64,000 nt of DNA from RYN-230 sp963834705 (GCA_963834705.1 CAWICV010000001.1:372001-436000), one strand, 5' to 3'; shown: positions 46,015-55,798, counted from the stretch's first letter. A program made the numbers and translations. The notes: generated by a model from the sequence alone, not told the origin.

Positions 46015-46047
46015 GCAAGGCCTGGCCAGCCGTGTCACGATGAAGCC

Positions 46048-49000
46048 ATGCGGATCACGGCGGTCGAGGCGACCGAGCTGTTCGGCGGGAGCGCGCAGCA
46101 CCCGCTCCAGATCATCCGCGTCACGGTGCGTAACGACGCCCCGGCGCAGCCGGGCAGCACGCCGATCCAGGTCCGGGTCGAAGGGGCGGCCGTCAGCACG
46201 CCGGCAGCGTTCGGGATGGAACTGCCGGAGCCGGGCGGAGAGCGGGCCGCCGAGCCCGGCGTGCACTTCGCGCCGCCCTATCAGCCCGGCAGCCCGCGGC
46301 AGGTCACCGCGGTCGCGGAGGGGAACGGCGAGCGGGCCGAGCTGGCGGCCGAGATCCGGGCCGCCGAGACCGGCTGGACGATGTGGATGGTCAGCCACTT
46401 CCACTACGACCCGGTCTGGTGGGACACCCAGGGCGAGTTCACCGAATCCCGGCTGCTGCTGCCGGACTCCCGCGGCCGGCTGCCCGACGTGCGCACCGCG
46501 TTCGAGCTGGCCGAGCTACACCTGGCGCACGCCCGCGAGGACCCGGACTACAAGTTCGTGCTGGCCGAGATCGACTACCTCAAGCCGTACCTGGACACCC
46601 ACCCGGAGCACCGGGCCGAGCTGCGCCAGCTCATCGCGGACGGCCGGGTGGAGATCGTCGGCGGCAACTACAACGAGCCGAACACCAACCTGACCGGGGC
46701 CGAGTCCACCATCCGCAACGCCGTCTACGGGATCGGATACCAGCGCGCCATCGGCGGCGACCCGCGCACCGCGTGGATGCTGGACGTGTTCGGGCACGAC
46801 CCCGGCTATCCCGGGCTGATGGCCGCGGCCGGGCTGGCCGAGTCGGCCTGGGCCCGCGGCCCGTACCACCAGTGGGGCCCGCAGCGCACCGTCGGGAGTA
46901 ACGAGCGGATGCAGCTGCGCAGCGAGTTCGAGTGGGTATCGCCGGACGGCCGCGGCCTGCTGACCAGCTACATGCCGAACCACTACGGGGCCGGCTGGGC
47001 CACCCACCAGGCGGCCGACCTGGCCGGCGCGGAGCAGGCCGCGCTCAATGAGTTCCGCACCCTGGCCCCGGTCGCGGCCACCCGCAACGTGCTGCTCCCG
47101 GTGGGCGCGGACCACGTGATCCCGAGCCGCTGGGTGACCGCCATCCACCGGGACTGGAACCAGCGCTACGTGTGGCCCCGGTTCGTCACCGCGGTGCCGC
47201 GCGAGTTCTTCGCCGCGGTGCGCGGCGAAGCGCACCACGGCAGCTGGCTGGTCCCGCAGACCCGGGACATGAACCCGGTCTACCCGGGCAAGGACGTGTC
47301 CTACATCGACACCAAGCAGGCGCAGCGCGCAGCCGAGGTGGCGGTGCGCGACGGCGAGCTGCTGGCCACGCTGGCCTGGCTGGCCGGCGCAGGCTACCCG
47401 GCCGAGTCGCTGGACAAGGCCTGGCGGCAGCTGGTGTTCGGCGCGCACCACGACGCGATCACCGGCACCGAGTCCGACCAGGTGTACCTGGACCTGCTGG
47501 GCGGCTGGCGGGAGGCCTGGCAGCGCGGCGATCAGGCGCGCCGGGAGGCGGCCGCGGAGCTGGCCGGGCAGGCTGATACCAGGAACGCCGGCCCCAGCGG
47601 CCCGGGCGCCAGTGACCCGGGCAGCCGCGCGCTGGTCGTGTTCAACACGCTGTCCTGGCCGCGGTCCGGCCTGGTCGCCGCCGAGCTGGAGTTCGCCGCG
47701 CCCGGCCCAGCCTGGATCACGCTGCGTGACGAAACCGGGGCCGTGCCGTTCCTGGCCGAGCACCCGCGGCGGCACCCGGACGGCAGCCTGGCCGGGCTGA
47801 CCGTGACGTTCCGCGCCGCGGACGTGCCCGGGGTGGGGTGGCGGACCTACTGGGCCGGCCCGGCGCCTGCCGGGCCGGAGCCGGGCGGCTGGGCGCCGCA
47901 GCCGGGCACGCTCATCGAGAACGACCGGTTCCTGGCCGAGGCCGACCCGGCCCGCGGCGGCACGCTGACCCGGCTGCGGGACAAGCTGTCCGGCGCCGAG
48001 CTGATCCGCCCCGGCGGCAACGAGCTGATCGTCCAGGAGGAGTATGCCGCCCACCCGCGCTGGGGTGAGGGCCCGTGGCTGCTGTCGCCCAGGGGCCCGG
48101 GCACCGGGTCGGCCGCCGCCCCGGCCAAGGTGACCGCGCAGCGCTGCCCGCTGGGCGCCCGGCTGCTGGCCGAGTTCAGCCTCGGCGGCCTGCGGGTCAC
48201 CCAGGAGACGCTGCTCTGGGACGGCGCCCAGGCGGTGGAGTTCCGCAGCCACGTGGACGGCTCGATCGGGCACGACCGGCTGCTGCGCGTCCGGTTCCCG
48301 GCCGACGTGCCCGGCGGGCTGCCGGTCTACCAGGGCGCGACCGCCGCCATCGGCCGGCCGTTCGGCAGCATCGACGCGGACGTCGCCGAGCACGCGTTCA
48401 CCCTGGACAACCCGGCGCACGAGTGGTTCGGCACCGGATCCACCGCCCGGGTCAGCTGGACCGCACTGTCCGGCCAGGCTGAGCGCCGGGCCATCGGCGT
48501 GGCCGAGATCATCCTGCCCGGGCCTTCTTTTCTTAACGCCAGTACCGGGCCGGTCACCGCCCTGGTGGCGGCGCTGGCCGGGCAGGGCGTCACGGCCACC
48601 TGTTCCTGGCCGGACGGGCCGCGCTACGGCGCGCTCGACCTGGACTCGAACCTGCCTGACGTGCGGATCGCGCTGGGCGGCCCGGAGCAGAACCCGTGGA
48701 CGGCCCGGCTGCTGGAGACGGTTGACCCGTTCGGCGCCGAGCTCAGCCGGGCGCTGGCCGCCGGCCGGCCGCTGTGGCTGCCCGCCGCGCAGTCCCGGGC
48801 CACCGCGTTCGCGCCGGGCGCCGACGTGCGCGGGCCGCGTGACCTGCCGGTGCTGATCGTGGCCGGCCCGGACCTGGCCGCCGCGGTGACCGCGGTAACC
48901 GCCGACCTGGCCGACTCGGAGCTGGCCGTGACCCCGCTCGGGGACGACGCCGGACCGGGGCTGGCCGGGCACTCGGTGGCGCTGCTCAACCGGGGCACGC

Positions 49001-50553
49001 CGAGCAGCCTGGTCACCCCGGACGGGACGCTGCACATCGCGCTGATGCGGTCGTGCAGCGCGTGGCCGTCCGGGGTGTGGATCGACGGCGACAAGCGGAC
49101 CGCGCCGGACGGCAGCAGCTTCGCCTGGCAGCACTGGAGCCACACGTTCGAGTACGCGCTGGCCGCCGGGCCCGGGGACTGGCGGTCGGCCGGCTTCGCC
49201 CCGGCGGGCCAGGAGTACAACCACCCGCTGCTGGTCACGCAGACGTCGGCGCATGCGGGCTCGCTGCCCGCCGTGGCCAGCCTGTGCACCGTCGGCGGGC
49301 CGGCCATGCTGGCCGCGCTGAAGCCGCGCGGCAACCCGCTGGCGGCCGGCCGGGATGGCACGCCGGACCGGTCCGCCGGGGTGACCGCGCGGCTGCGCGA
49401 TCTGGGCGGCCGGGCGGCGGCCCCGGCCCGGGTGGGCCTGTTCACCGGGATCACCCGGGCCGAGCTGACCGGCCTGACCGAGGACGCGGACGGCGCGGCC
49501 CCGAGGCCGGCCCGGGACAGCGCGGCGGTCCGGGTGGACGACGGCGCGGCGGTGACCGCGATCGGGCCGGCCGGGACGGTCACGCTGGCGCTCGCGGTGC
49601 CGCCCGCACCGCCGACACTGCCCGCCCCGGCAACACCACCAGCCCCGCTAGCCCCGCAAACCACAGAGGGCCCGGTGGTCTCTGGGGTCACGGGGCCGCC
49701 CGAGCCGGCTCAGCCGGTGTTCGCCCGGTACTGGCTGCACGGCAAGGGCCCGGCCCCGGCCGGCAACCTCCCCGTCGCCGTGCACCTCTCCCCCACTCGC
49801 CTGGCCGTCCCAACCCCGGAGTCCGCCATGATCGTGGGCGATCCGGGACACATAGCACCCCCAATCGACCACGATCACGCAGGCCGGCTCCGGGTTACCG
49901 TGGCGGGCGGACCTGAGGGGGCGGCTGGGACTGTCGAGCTGGATGTGCCGGACGGGGTGGTGGCCGAGCTGGCGGGCCAGGCTGGCCCGGCCGGGCCGCT
50001 GCACTACGACCTGCCGCCGCTGGGGTTCGCCGAGTGGGCACTGAGCGTCCGCGGCGAGCCGGGCGCGGTACCCGGGCACTATTTTCTGGCCGCCCGGATA
50101 CATGACCAGCTCGGCCAGGTCATCGAGGACGCGGCGGCGGTGTATCTCGGGCTGCCCCCGGCGCCGGCCCGCACCCTGCCGCTGGATGAGCTGGTGCCCG
50201 CGATCCAGGCCGATCAGCAGGCCATCGCGGCGGAACTCGACGTGACCGTGCTGACCCCCGCGCTGCGGATCGCCGCCGGCCAGCGCGGTGAGCTGGCCGT
50301 CCGGCTGGCCAGCCGGGCGGCCAGCCCGATCCGCGGCGAGGCCCAGCTGATCTCGCCGTTCGGCAGCTGGGTTGCGGTGCAGCCGTGGACCCGCGGTTTC
50401 GCCGTCTCCCCCGGAAAGGAGATCACTCTCCGTTATCATGTGGGAGTACCGGTTACTACCCGACGTGGCACGCAGTGGTGGACAATGGTCAAACTGATGT
50501 ATTTCGGTCAACTGCACTACACCAGCGCTGTTCCCGTTGACGTCCGCGAATGA
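46048..50553 (+). CDS. GH38 alpha-mannosidase
   Basis: A 1501-aa protein. The catalytic domain begins with the zinc motif VSHFHYDPVWWDTQGEF (about residues 114-130). The nucleophile Asp is at about residue 246 in WMLDVFGHDPGYPG, and HHDAITGTESDQVYLDLLGG is the GH38 His/Asp segment. A long beta-rich C-terminal part follows, including an Ala/Pro linker near residue 1190-1215. There is no signal peptide, so it is likely cytoplasmic and acts on imported mannosides. ATG 46048 is the family start; the open frame extends upstream into the operator. A repressor is encoded divergently. Confidence 0.92.
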   Translation: MRITAVEATELFGGSAQHPLQIIRVTVRNDAPAQPGSTPIQVRVEGAAVSTPAAFGMELPEPGGERAAEPGVHFAPPYQPGSPRQVTAVAEGNGERAELAAEIRAAETGWTMWMVSHFHYDPVWWDTQGEFTESRLLLPDSRGRLPDVRTAFELAELHLAHAREDPDYKFVLAEIDYLKPYLDTHPEHRAELRQLIADGRVEIVGGNYNEPNTNLTGAESTIRNAVYGIGYQRAIGGDPRTAWMLDVFGHDPGYPGLMAAAGLAESAWARGPYHQWGPQRTVGSNERMQLRSEFEWVSPDGRGLLTSYMPNHYGAGWATHQAADLAGAEQAALNEFRTLAPVAATRNVLLPVGADHVIPSRWVTAIHRDWNQRYVWPRFVTAVPREFFAAVRGEAHHGSWLVPQTRDMNPVYPGKDVSYIDTKQAQRAAEVAVRDGELLATLAWLAGAGYPAESLDKAWRQLVFGAHHDAITGTESDQVYLDLLGGWREAWQRGDQARREAAAELAGQADTRNAGPSGPGASDPGSRALVVFNTLSWPRSGLVAAELEFAAPGPAWITLRDETGAVPFLAEHPRRHPDGSLAGLTVTFRAADVPGVGWRTYWAGPAPAGPEPGGWAPQPGTLIENDRFLAEADPARGGTLTRLRDKLSGAELIRPGGNELIVQEEYAAHPRWGEGPWLLSPRGPGTGSAAAPAKVTAQRCPLGARLLAEFSLGGLRVTQETLLWDGAQAVEFRSHVDGSIGHDRLLRVRFPADVPGGLPVYQGATAAIGRPFGSIDADVAEHAFTLDNPAHEWFGTGSTARVSWTALSGQAERRAIGVAEIILPGPSFLNASTGPVTALVAALAGQGVTATCSWPDGPRYGALDLDSNLPDVRIALGGPEQNPWTARLLETVDPFGAELSRALAAGRPLWLPAAQSRATAFAPGADVRGPRDLPVLIVAGPDLAAAVTAVTADLADSELAVTPLGDDAGPGLAGHSVALLNRGTPSSLVTPDGTLHIALMRSCSAWPSGVWIDGDKRTAPDGSSFAWQHWSHTFEYALAAGPGDWRSAGFAPAGQEYNHPLLVTQTSAHAGSLPAVASLCTVGGPAMLAALKPRGNPLAAGRDGTPDRSAGVTARLRDLGGRAAAPARVGLFTGITRAELTGLTEDADGAAPRPARDSAAVRVDDGAAVTAIGPAGTVTLALAVPPAPPTLPAPATPPAPLAPQTTEGPVVSGVTGPPEPAQPVFARYWLHGKGPAPAGNLPVAVHLSPTRLAVPTPESAMIVGDPGHIAPPIDHDHAGRLRVTVAGGPEGAAGTVELDVPDGVVAELAGQAGPAGPLHYDLPPLGFAEWALSVRGEPGAVPGHYFLAARIHDQLGQVIEDAAAVYLGLPPAPARTLPLDELVPAIQADQQAIAAELDVTVLTPALRIAAGQRGELAVRLASRAASPIRGEAQLISPFGSWVAVQPWTRGFAVSPGKEITLRYHVGVPVTTRRGTQWWTMVKLMYFGQLHYTSAVPVDVRE

Positions 50554-50604
50554 GCACCCCAGCCGCGTAACCATCCCCGCCACTAACCAGACGGTCCGCA
50601 TGCC

Positions 50605-53082
50605 ATGACTGCCGCAGCCCCCCCGAATTCGGGCAACCTCCCTGCGGAGCCGAACAGCTTCGTCGGCCGGGAGCGCGACCTCGCTGAGCTCGCCACGCTG
50701 CTCAGCGATGTCCGGGCGCTGACCCTGTGCGGGCCCGGCGGCATCGGCAAGACCCGGCTGGCGGTGCGGCTGGCCTGCGAGGTGGTGCCGGATTTCCCGG
50801 ACGGGGCGTGGCTGGTCGAGCTGGCCGACACGGCCGACGCCGAGCTGATCGAGCGCCGGGTCGCGGCCACGTTCAGGGTGCGTGCGGAGCCGGGCCGGCC
50901 GCTGCTGGCCACGCTGGCCGAGGCGCTGCGCGGCCGCCGTCTGCTGCTCATCCTGGACACCTGCGAGCATCTGGTGGAGGGCTGCGCCGCGCTGGTGCAC
51001 CAGCTGCTGGCCGGCTGCCCCGAGCTGCGCGTGCTGGCCACCAGCCGGGAACCGCTGCGGGTGCGCGGCGAGACGGTGTGGCGGGTGCCGCCGCTGTCGC
51101 TGCCCGCTCAGGCCGGCCCGGGCTCGCTGGCCGACCTGGCCCGGCACGAGGCGTTGCGGCTGTTCGCCGACCGCGCGTCGGCTGCCCGGGCCGGGTTCGA
51201 GGTGGGCAGCGAGAACGCGGCCGCGGTGGCCCGGCTGTGCCGGTTGCTGGACGGCATGCCGCTGGCCATCGAGCTGGCCGCGGCGCGGGTGCGGGTGCTG
51301 TCGGTGGAGCAGATCGCCAGCCGCCTGTATGACCGGTTCCGGCTGCTGGCGTCCGGGGACCGGACCGCACCGCCCCGGCAGCAGACGCTGCGGGCCGCGG
51401 TGGACTGGAGTTACGAGCTGCTGTCCGGGGCGGAGCAGATCCTGCTCCGCCGGCTGTCGGTGTTCGCGGGCTGGAACCTGGAGATGGCCGAGCAGGTCTG
51501 TGCGGACGAGCAGATCCCGGCCAGCGCCGTGCTCGACCTGATGGCCGCGCTGATCGACAAGTCGCTGGTCACGTTCGACCACGAGCTGCGCGGCGAGTCC
51601 CGGTACCGGCTGCTGGACACGATCAAGGAGTACGCGGCCAGCCGGCTGGCTGCGTCCGGCGAGGGGGACGAGGTCCGGCTGCGGCACCGCGACTACCTGC
51701 TCCGGCACGCCGAGTGGGTGGTGTCCCAGGCGTTCGTCCGGGGCGCGCCGTCCTGGCCCCGCCGGGTAGCGCTGTACCGGCAGATCTTCGGCGACCTGGA
51801 TAATTACCGGCTGGGCCTGGTCACCTCGCTGCACCGCGGCGACATCGCCGAAGGGCTGCGGATGTGCGTGGCGATGCGCAACCCGTGGCTGACGCACGGC
51901 GACACCGCCGAGGGCGTGGCCTGGTTCGACCGGTTCCTGAGCCAGGCCGGCGGGCTGCCGGCCGGGATCCGCGGCCCAGCCCTGGTGTCCCGCGGCGACC
52001 TGGCCTTCGAGCAGCAGGACTACGACACCGTGGCGCGCTGCGCGGGTGCGGGCCTGGAGCAGTGCCGGGCGGCCGGTGACCCGCACGAGGCGGGTGCGCT
52101 GCGGCTGCTGGCGGTGTCCGCGCTGCGGGCGGGCCGGCTGGATGAGGCGGTGACCCGGATCGACGAGGCCGCGGCCACCGCGCACAAGCTGGGCAACGAC
52201 TGGGAGGAAGGGCTGGCGCTGAGCATCAAGGCGTCCGGCCTGGCCCGGCTGGGCAGCCTGCGTGAGGCGCAGGCCACCTACGAGGCGGCGCTCGAGGTGC
52301 TCCGGGACAACAACGGCTGGGGGGTGGCCCTGGTTCGGTACGGGCTGGGCGTGGTGGCCCGCTCGCGCGGCGACTACCTGGCCGCGATCAGCCACTACCA
52401 GGCGGCGCTCAGCCTGTATCAGGAGATCGACGCCCGGCCGGAGATCGCCCGCTGCCTGGCCGGCATCGCCTCGGTCGCGCTCACCCAGGGCGACCTGGGC
52501 CTGGCCCGGGCCAGCCTGACCGAGAGCCTGCAGCTCAGCCTGGCCACCGGGCAGCGGCTGCCGGTCGCCCGCGGTCTGGAGGCGTTCGCCGCGCTGGAGG
52601 CCCGGGCCGGCGACCCGGCGCGGGCCGCCCGGCTGGCCGGCGCCGCGGTCGAGTTGCGGGGCGGCCATGCCCCGCTCAGCGGGGCCCGGCTGGCCGTCCT
52701 GCTCGGCCCGGCCCGCAAGACACTGGGTGAGCCGTACGCCGCCGCGCTGCTGGCCGAGGGCCGGGCGATGACCGCGGCCGAGGCGGTCGCGTACGCGGTG
52801 CAGCCATCGCCGGAAGGCAATGGCGCCGCCCCGCCGCCCGCGGACTGGGCCCCGATCCCGCGGCCGCGGGCCGCCGCCAGCAGCGAGGTGTCCACGCTCA
52901 CCCCGCGCGAGCTGGAGATCGCCCGGCTGATCGCCCGCGGGCTGAGCAACCGGGCCATCGCCGACGAACTGGTCATCAGCCAGGCCACCGTGGCCCGGCA
53001 TGTCGCCAACATGCTGACCAAGCTCGGCTTCAGCTCCCGGGCCCAGGTGGCCGCGTGGATGGCCCGGCAGGCGGACTCCTGA
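50605..53082 (+). CDS. Large ATPase regulator with C-terminal LuxR HTH
   Basis: An 825-aa STAND-type regulator. Walker A GPGGIGKTRLAVRLA is near residue 43 and Walker B-like LLLILDTCEHLVEG near 118. The central TPR-like helices run about 400-700, and the LuxR HTH (LTPRELEIARLIARGLSNRA, IADELVISQATVARHVANML) is at the C-terminus. It probably senses a ligand through the NB-ARC/TPR part and activates nearby or remote genes. ATG 50605 follows the mannosidase by 51 bp. A 15-bp tandem repeat begins at its stop codon. Confidence 0.9.
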   Translation: MTAAAPPNSGNLPAEPNSFVGRERDLAELATLLSDVRALTLCGPGGIGKTRLAVRLACEVVPDFPDGAWLVELADTADAELIERRVAATFRVRAEPGRPLLATLAEALRGRRLLLILDTCEHLVEGCAALVHQLLAGCPELRVLATSREPLRVRGETVWRVPPLSLPAQAGPGSLADLARHEALRLFADRASAARAGFEVGSENAAAVARLCRLLDGMPLAIELAAARVRVLSVEQIASRLYDRFRLLASGDRTAPPRQQTLRAAVDWSYELLSGAEQILLRRLSVFAGWNLEMAEQVCADEQIPASAVLDLMAALIDKSLVTFDHELRGESRYRLLDTIKEYAASRLAASGEGDEVRLRHRDYLLRHAEWVVSQAFVRGAPSWPRRVALYRQIFGDLDNYRLGLVTSLHRGDIAEGLRMCVAMRNPWLTHGDTAEGVAWFDRFLSQAGGLPAGIRGPALVSRGDLAFEQQDYDTVARCAGAGLEQCRAAGDPHEAGALRLLAVSALRAGRLDEAVTRIDEAAATAHKLGNDWEEGLALSIKASGLARLGSLREAQATYEAALEVLRDNNGWGVALVRYGLGVVARSRGDYLAAISHYQAALSLYQEIDARPEIARCLAGIASVALTQGDLGLARASLTESLQLSLATGQRLPVARGLEAFAALEARAGDPARAARLAGAAVELRGGHAPLSGARLAVLLGPARKTLGEPYAAALLAEGRAMTAAEAVAYAVQPSPEGNGAAPPPADWAPIPRPRAAASSEVSTLTPRELEIARLIARGLSNRAIADELVISQATVARHVANMLTKLGFSSRAQVAAWMARQADS

Positions 53083-53137
53083 TGGGCACGGTGTTGATAT
53101 GCACGGTGTTGATATGCACGGTGTTGATGTACACGGG
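53081..53137. repeat. 15-bp tandem repeat after the LuxR-type gene
   Basis: GATGGGCACGGTGTT (53081-53095), GATATGCACGGTGTT (53096-53110 and 53111-53125) and a partial GATGTACACGGG. It begins at the LuxR gene's TGA stop. Confidence 0.9.
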
Positions 53138-53380
53138 CCAGAAAGTTCGCGTACATACCCATCCTTCGCGCCACTGGCCCCGAAATACACACGGCACTGC
53201 ATAGTTCGGCGGATGTGCCCGGGGCCCGTGCATACATAGAGTCATCGGCAGAGTTCCGGGTGGGCCCCGGGCGGTTACGGGGGCCCGTGCGTGGCCCATC
53301 CGGAACTGCCGGACGCAGAGCCAGGGCTCCTCCGGCCGTCAGGAGGGGGATGGCCGGAGGAGCCTGGGAAGAGGGCACGG
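53138..53380. other. Intergenic region before the AMP-binding gene
   Basis: Some 240 bp without a supportable gene. The first part (53140-53240) is AT-richer and promoter-like. GGGCCC repeats at 53266 and 53281 flank a CGGTTACGG segment, and a strong hairpin is at 53325-53364. Confidence 0.4.
53325..53364 (+). terminator. 13-bp stem hairpin in the leader of the AMP-binding gene
   Basis: GGCTCCTCCGGCC (53325-53337) and its exact complement GGCCGGAGGAGCC (53352-53364) enclose a loop containing GTCAGGAGGGGGAT. It ends 16 bp before the AMP-binding start, so it could terminate upstream transcription or attenuate this gene. Confidence 0.55.
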
Positions 53381-54226
53381 ATGATGGTCACGGGGACGCC
53401 TGCCCCCGATACCGTGACGCAGCAGCTGGTGGGCCTAGGGGTGGCCCGGGGTGAGCGGCCAGCGCTCGTCGGCGGTAGCGCGGAATGGCCAGGCCGGACT
53501 CTGAGCCATGCCAGCCTGGCCGCGGCGCTGCAGGGCGCCGCGGCCGGGCTGGTCCGGCACGGGCTGCGCGACCAGGACATCGTCGGTGTCTGCGTGCCCG
53601 ACGCGGTGAGCTACGTGCTGGCCGTGCATGCCATCCGGGCGGCGGGCGGGGTGCCGTCGCCGCTGTGCGCTACGGCCACCCCGGCTGAGATGGCCAGCCA
53701 GCTGACCGACTGCGCGGCCCGGGTGCTGATCACCGCGGCCCCGCTGGCCGGCATCGCGCTGGCCGCCGCGGACGCCGCCTGGGTGCGCCAGGTCATCTCG
53801 TTCGACGAGGTTCCCGGCACCACATCGTTCTGCTCATTGCTGTGCCGTGGCTCGCGGCCGCCCGCGGTGGCCGGGCCGGCCGACCTGGCCCTGGCCCCGT
53901 ACGGCCCGGACGGCACCCGCCAGGAGCCGGTCAGTCACGCCGAGCTGGCCGCCGACCTGCACCGGCTGGCCGCGGTCCGCACGGTCACCGAGCGCGATGT
54001 GGTGCTGGCCGCGCCGCCCGGCGGCAGCACCAGGGACTACACCGTGCTGCTCGACCTGGCCCTGCTGCAGGGCGCGACCGTGGTGGCCAGCCCGGCCGGG
54101 GGGCTGCCGGACGCGGCCCGGGCGCACGGCGGCACGGCCGCCATCGTGCACCCGGGCACGTCCCTGCCCGCGGACATGGACCTGCGGATGGTCACCGCAT
54201 CCTATGCCGTGCCGCAAACCCCATAG
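53381..54226 (+). CDS. Truncated AMP-binding (acyl-CoA ligase-like) protein, probably inactive
   Basis: A 281-aa protein resembling only the N-terminal half of 4-coumarate:CoA ligase-type enzymes: ERPALVGGSAEWPGRTLSHA, VRHGLRDQDIVGVCVPDAVS, YVLAVHAIRAAGGVPSPLCA. Where the family has the SSGTTGxPKG P-loop, this protein has LALAPYGPDGTRQEPVSHAE, lacking the Gly/Thr-rich loop and Lys. The rest of the adenylation domain (TGE, RxDD, C-terminal Lys) is missing. The frame is clean with normal codon bias, so it may be an expressed degenerate homologue rather than a fresh pseudogene. It overlaps the convergent MFS gene by 35 bp. Confidence 0.7.
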   Translation: MMVTGTPAPDTVTQQLVGLGVARGERPALVGGSAEWPGRTLSHASLAAALQGAAAGLVRHGLRDQDIVGVCVPDAVSYVLAVHAIRAAGGVPSPLCATATPAEMASQLTDCAARVLITAAPLAGIALAAADAAWVRQVISFDEVPGTTSFCSLLCRGSRPPAVAGPADLALAPYGPDGTRQEPVSHAELAADLHRLAAVRTVTERDVVLAAPPGGSTRDYTVLLDLALLQGATVVASPAGGLPDAARAHGGTAAIVHPGTSLPADMDLRMVTASYAVPQTP

Positions 54227-55685
54227 CACCATTCAGTGCGCCCGTGGTCAGCAGGATCACCAGCAGCGCACAGCCGTCGAACACGGCGGCCACGGTGAAC
54301 GCCGCCGCCACCCCATGGACCAGCGCGCTGTTCCTCAGGGCAACACCGGGCGCGGCCGTCCCGGCCGCGGCCGCGTGCCGGTAGGCGGTGCCGAACACGG
54401 TGACCAGGATGGCCAGCCCGAGCGAGCCGCCGAGCTGCTGCATGACGTTGACCATGCTGGACGCGGCGCCCGAGTCGGCCGCCGCCACCCCGGCCAGCGA
54501 CACGGTGGTCAGCGGCACGAACACCACGCCCATCCCGGTGCCGAGCAGCAGCATCGGGCCCAGAATGCCGCCCAGGTAGCTGGTCCCGGCGGAGACCTGG
54601 GCCAGCCAGGTCATCCCGGCGATGACCGGCAGCATGCCGGCCAGCATGAGCCGGGTCGCGCCGAACCGGGGCATCAGCCGCGGCGCCAGCCGGGACACCG
54701 CGAACACGGTCAGCGTCATGGGCAGGAACGCGACCCCGGCGGCGAGCGGGCTGAAGCCCAGGATCTCCTGGACGAACTGCGTCAGGAAGAAGAACATCCC
54801 GAACATGCCCGCGACCAGCAGCAGCCGGGTCAGGTAGGAACCGGACCGGCCCAGGCTGCGCAGCAGCCGCAGTGGGGTGATCGGCTGCGCGGTCCGCGAC
54901 TCGATGCGCAGGAACGAGCCCAGCAGCACCGCCGCCACGCCGAACGCGGCCAGCGCCACCCGGTCGGCCCAGCCGTCCGAGGCGGCCCGGATGAACGCGT
55001 ACACCAGCGCGGTCATCCCGCCGGTCGAGGTGAGCGCGCCGGCCAGGTCGAACCGCCCGGGCTGGCGCGGCGACTCGCTGATGAACAGCGGGGTCACGGC
55101 GACGACCAGGATGCCCACCGGGATGTTGACGAACAGCACCCAGCGCCAGGACGCCCACTCGGTGATCACCCCGCCCAGCACCAGGCCCAGCGAGGCGCCG
55201 CCCATCAGCACCGCGGAGTAGACGCCGAGCGCCCGGGTCCGCTCCCGGCCCTCCGGGAAGCTGCCCACCACCAGGGCGAGCACGGCGGGTGAGGCCAGCG
55301 CGCCGCCGACGCCCTGCAGGGCGCGGGCGGCCAGCAGCCACCAGGACTCGGTGGCCAGCCCGCCGGCCAGCGACGCCAGGGTGAACAGGATGATCCCGGC
55401 CAGGAACACCCGGCGCCGGCCGAGGATGTCCCCGGCCCGCCCGCCGAGCAGCAGCAGCCCGCCGAAGGTAAGCGTGTACGCGTTCAGCACCCAGGACAGG
55501 CCGGCCGGGGAGAAGTGCAGCCCGGCCTGGATGTGCGGCAGCGCGATGTTCACCACCGTCATGTCGAGGATGATCATGAGCTGCGCGGACAGCATGATGA
55601 CCAGGGCCAGGCCGGGATGCCCGCGGACCCGGGATGGGCCCGGGCGGCGCAGCGCGACCGCTGGCGAGGTGGGCGAAGCAGGCAT
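54192..55685 (-). CDS. DHA2-type (EmrB/QacA) drug efflux MFS transporter
   Basis: A 497-aa protein with 14 hydrophobic segments. The DHA2 motifs are LDMTVVNIALPHIQAGLHFS (motif D1), GGRAGDILGRRRVF (motif A) and AVLMGGASLGLVLGGVITEW (motif C, antiporter). It exports hydrophobic or cationic compounds using the proton gradient. ATG 55685 is divergent from a TetR gene, with two palindromes between them, the classic repressor-efflux arrangement. Confidence 0.94.
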   Translation of the reverse strand: MPASPTSPAVALRRPGPSRVRGHPGLALVIMLSAQLMIILDMTVVNIALPHIQAGLHFSPAGLSWVLNAYTLTFGGLLLLGGRAGDILGRRRVFLAGIILFTLASLAGGLATESWWLLAARALQGVGGALASPAVLALVVGSFPEGRERTRALGVYSAVLMGGASLGLVLGGVITEWASWRWVLFVNIPVGILVVAVTPLFISESPRQPGRFDLAGALTSTGGMTALVYAFIRAASDGWADRVALAAFGVAAVLLGSFLRIESRTAQPITPLRLLRSLGRSGSYLTRLLLVAGMFGMFFFLTQFVQEILGFSPLAAGVAFLPMTLTVFAVSRLAPRLMPRFGATRLMLAGMLPVIAGMTWLAQVSAGTSYLGGILGPMLLLGTGMGVVFVPLTTVSLAGVAAADSGAASSMVNVMQQLGGSLGLAILVTVFGTAYRHAAAAGTAAPGVALRNSALVHGVAAAFTVAAVFDGCALLVILLTTGALNGAMGFAARHRMR

Positions 55686-55737
55686 GCGTGTCTCCTGAGC
55701 TTGGTGTCTGGAGCGATCAGAGGTAAGCTTGCGGAAC

Positions 55738-55760
55738 TAATCGGAGTCCGTCTCCGATTA
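55738..55760. promoter_or_regulatory. TetR-type operator 1
   Basis: TAATCGGAG and CTCCGATTA (perfect 9-bp arms) flank TCCGT. It lies in the divergent gap between the DHA2 transporter and the TetR gene. Confidence 0.7.
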
Positions 55761-55765
55761 ATATA

Positions 55766-55780
55766 CGGAGGAAGCCTCCG
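55766..55780. promoter_or_regulatory. TetR-type operator 2 (same half-site)
   Basis: CGGAGG and CCTCCG flank AAG, sharing the CGGAG/CTCCG half-site with operator 1, 5 bp away. Two adjacent sites fit cooperative TetR binding. Confidence 0.55.
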
Positions 55781-55798
55781 GTTAGCAACCTCTTTTGC

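Noticed and set aside
45622..46047. Upstream extension of the alpha-mannosidase frame
   Set aside because: The frame runs back through the palindromic operator and antisense to the ArsR-like gene; GH38 similarity begins after 46048.
53081..53137. CRISPR-like array
   Set aside because: The 15-bp units are contiguous, with no unique spacers, and no cas genes are near.
49648..53202. 1184-codon open frame on the minus strand
   Set aside because: It crosses two well-supported plus-strand genes (GH38 and LuxR) and has shadow composition.
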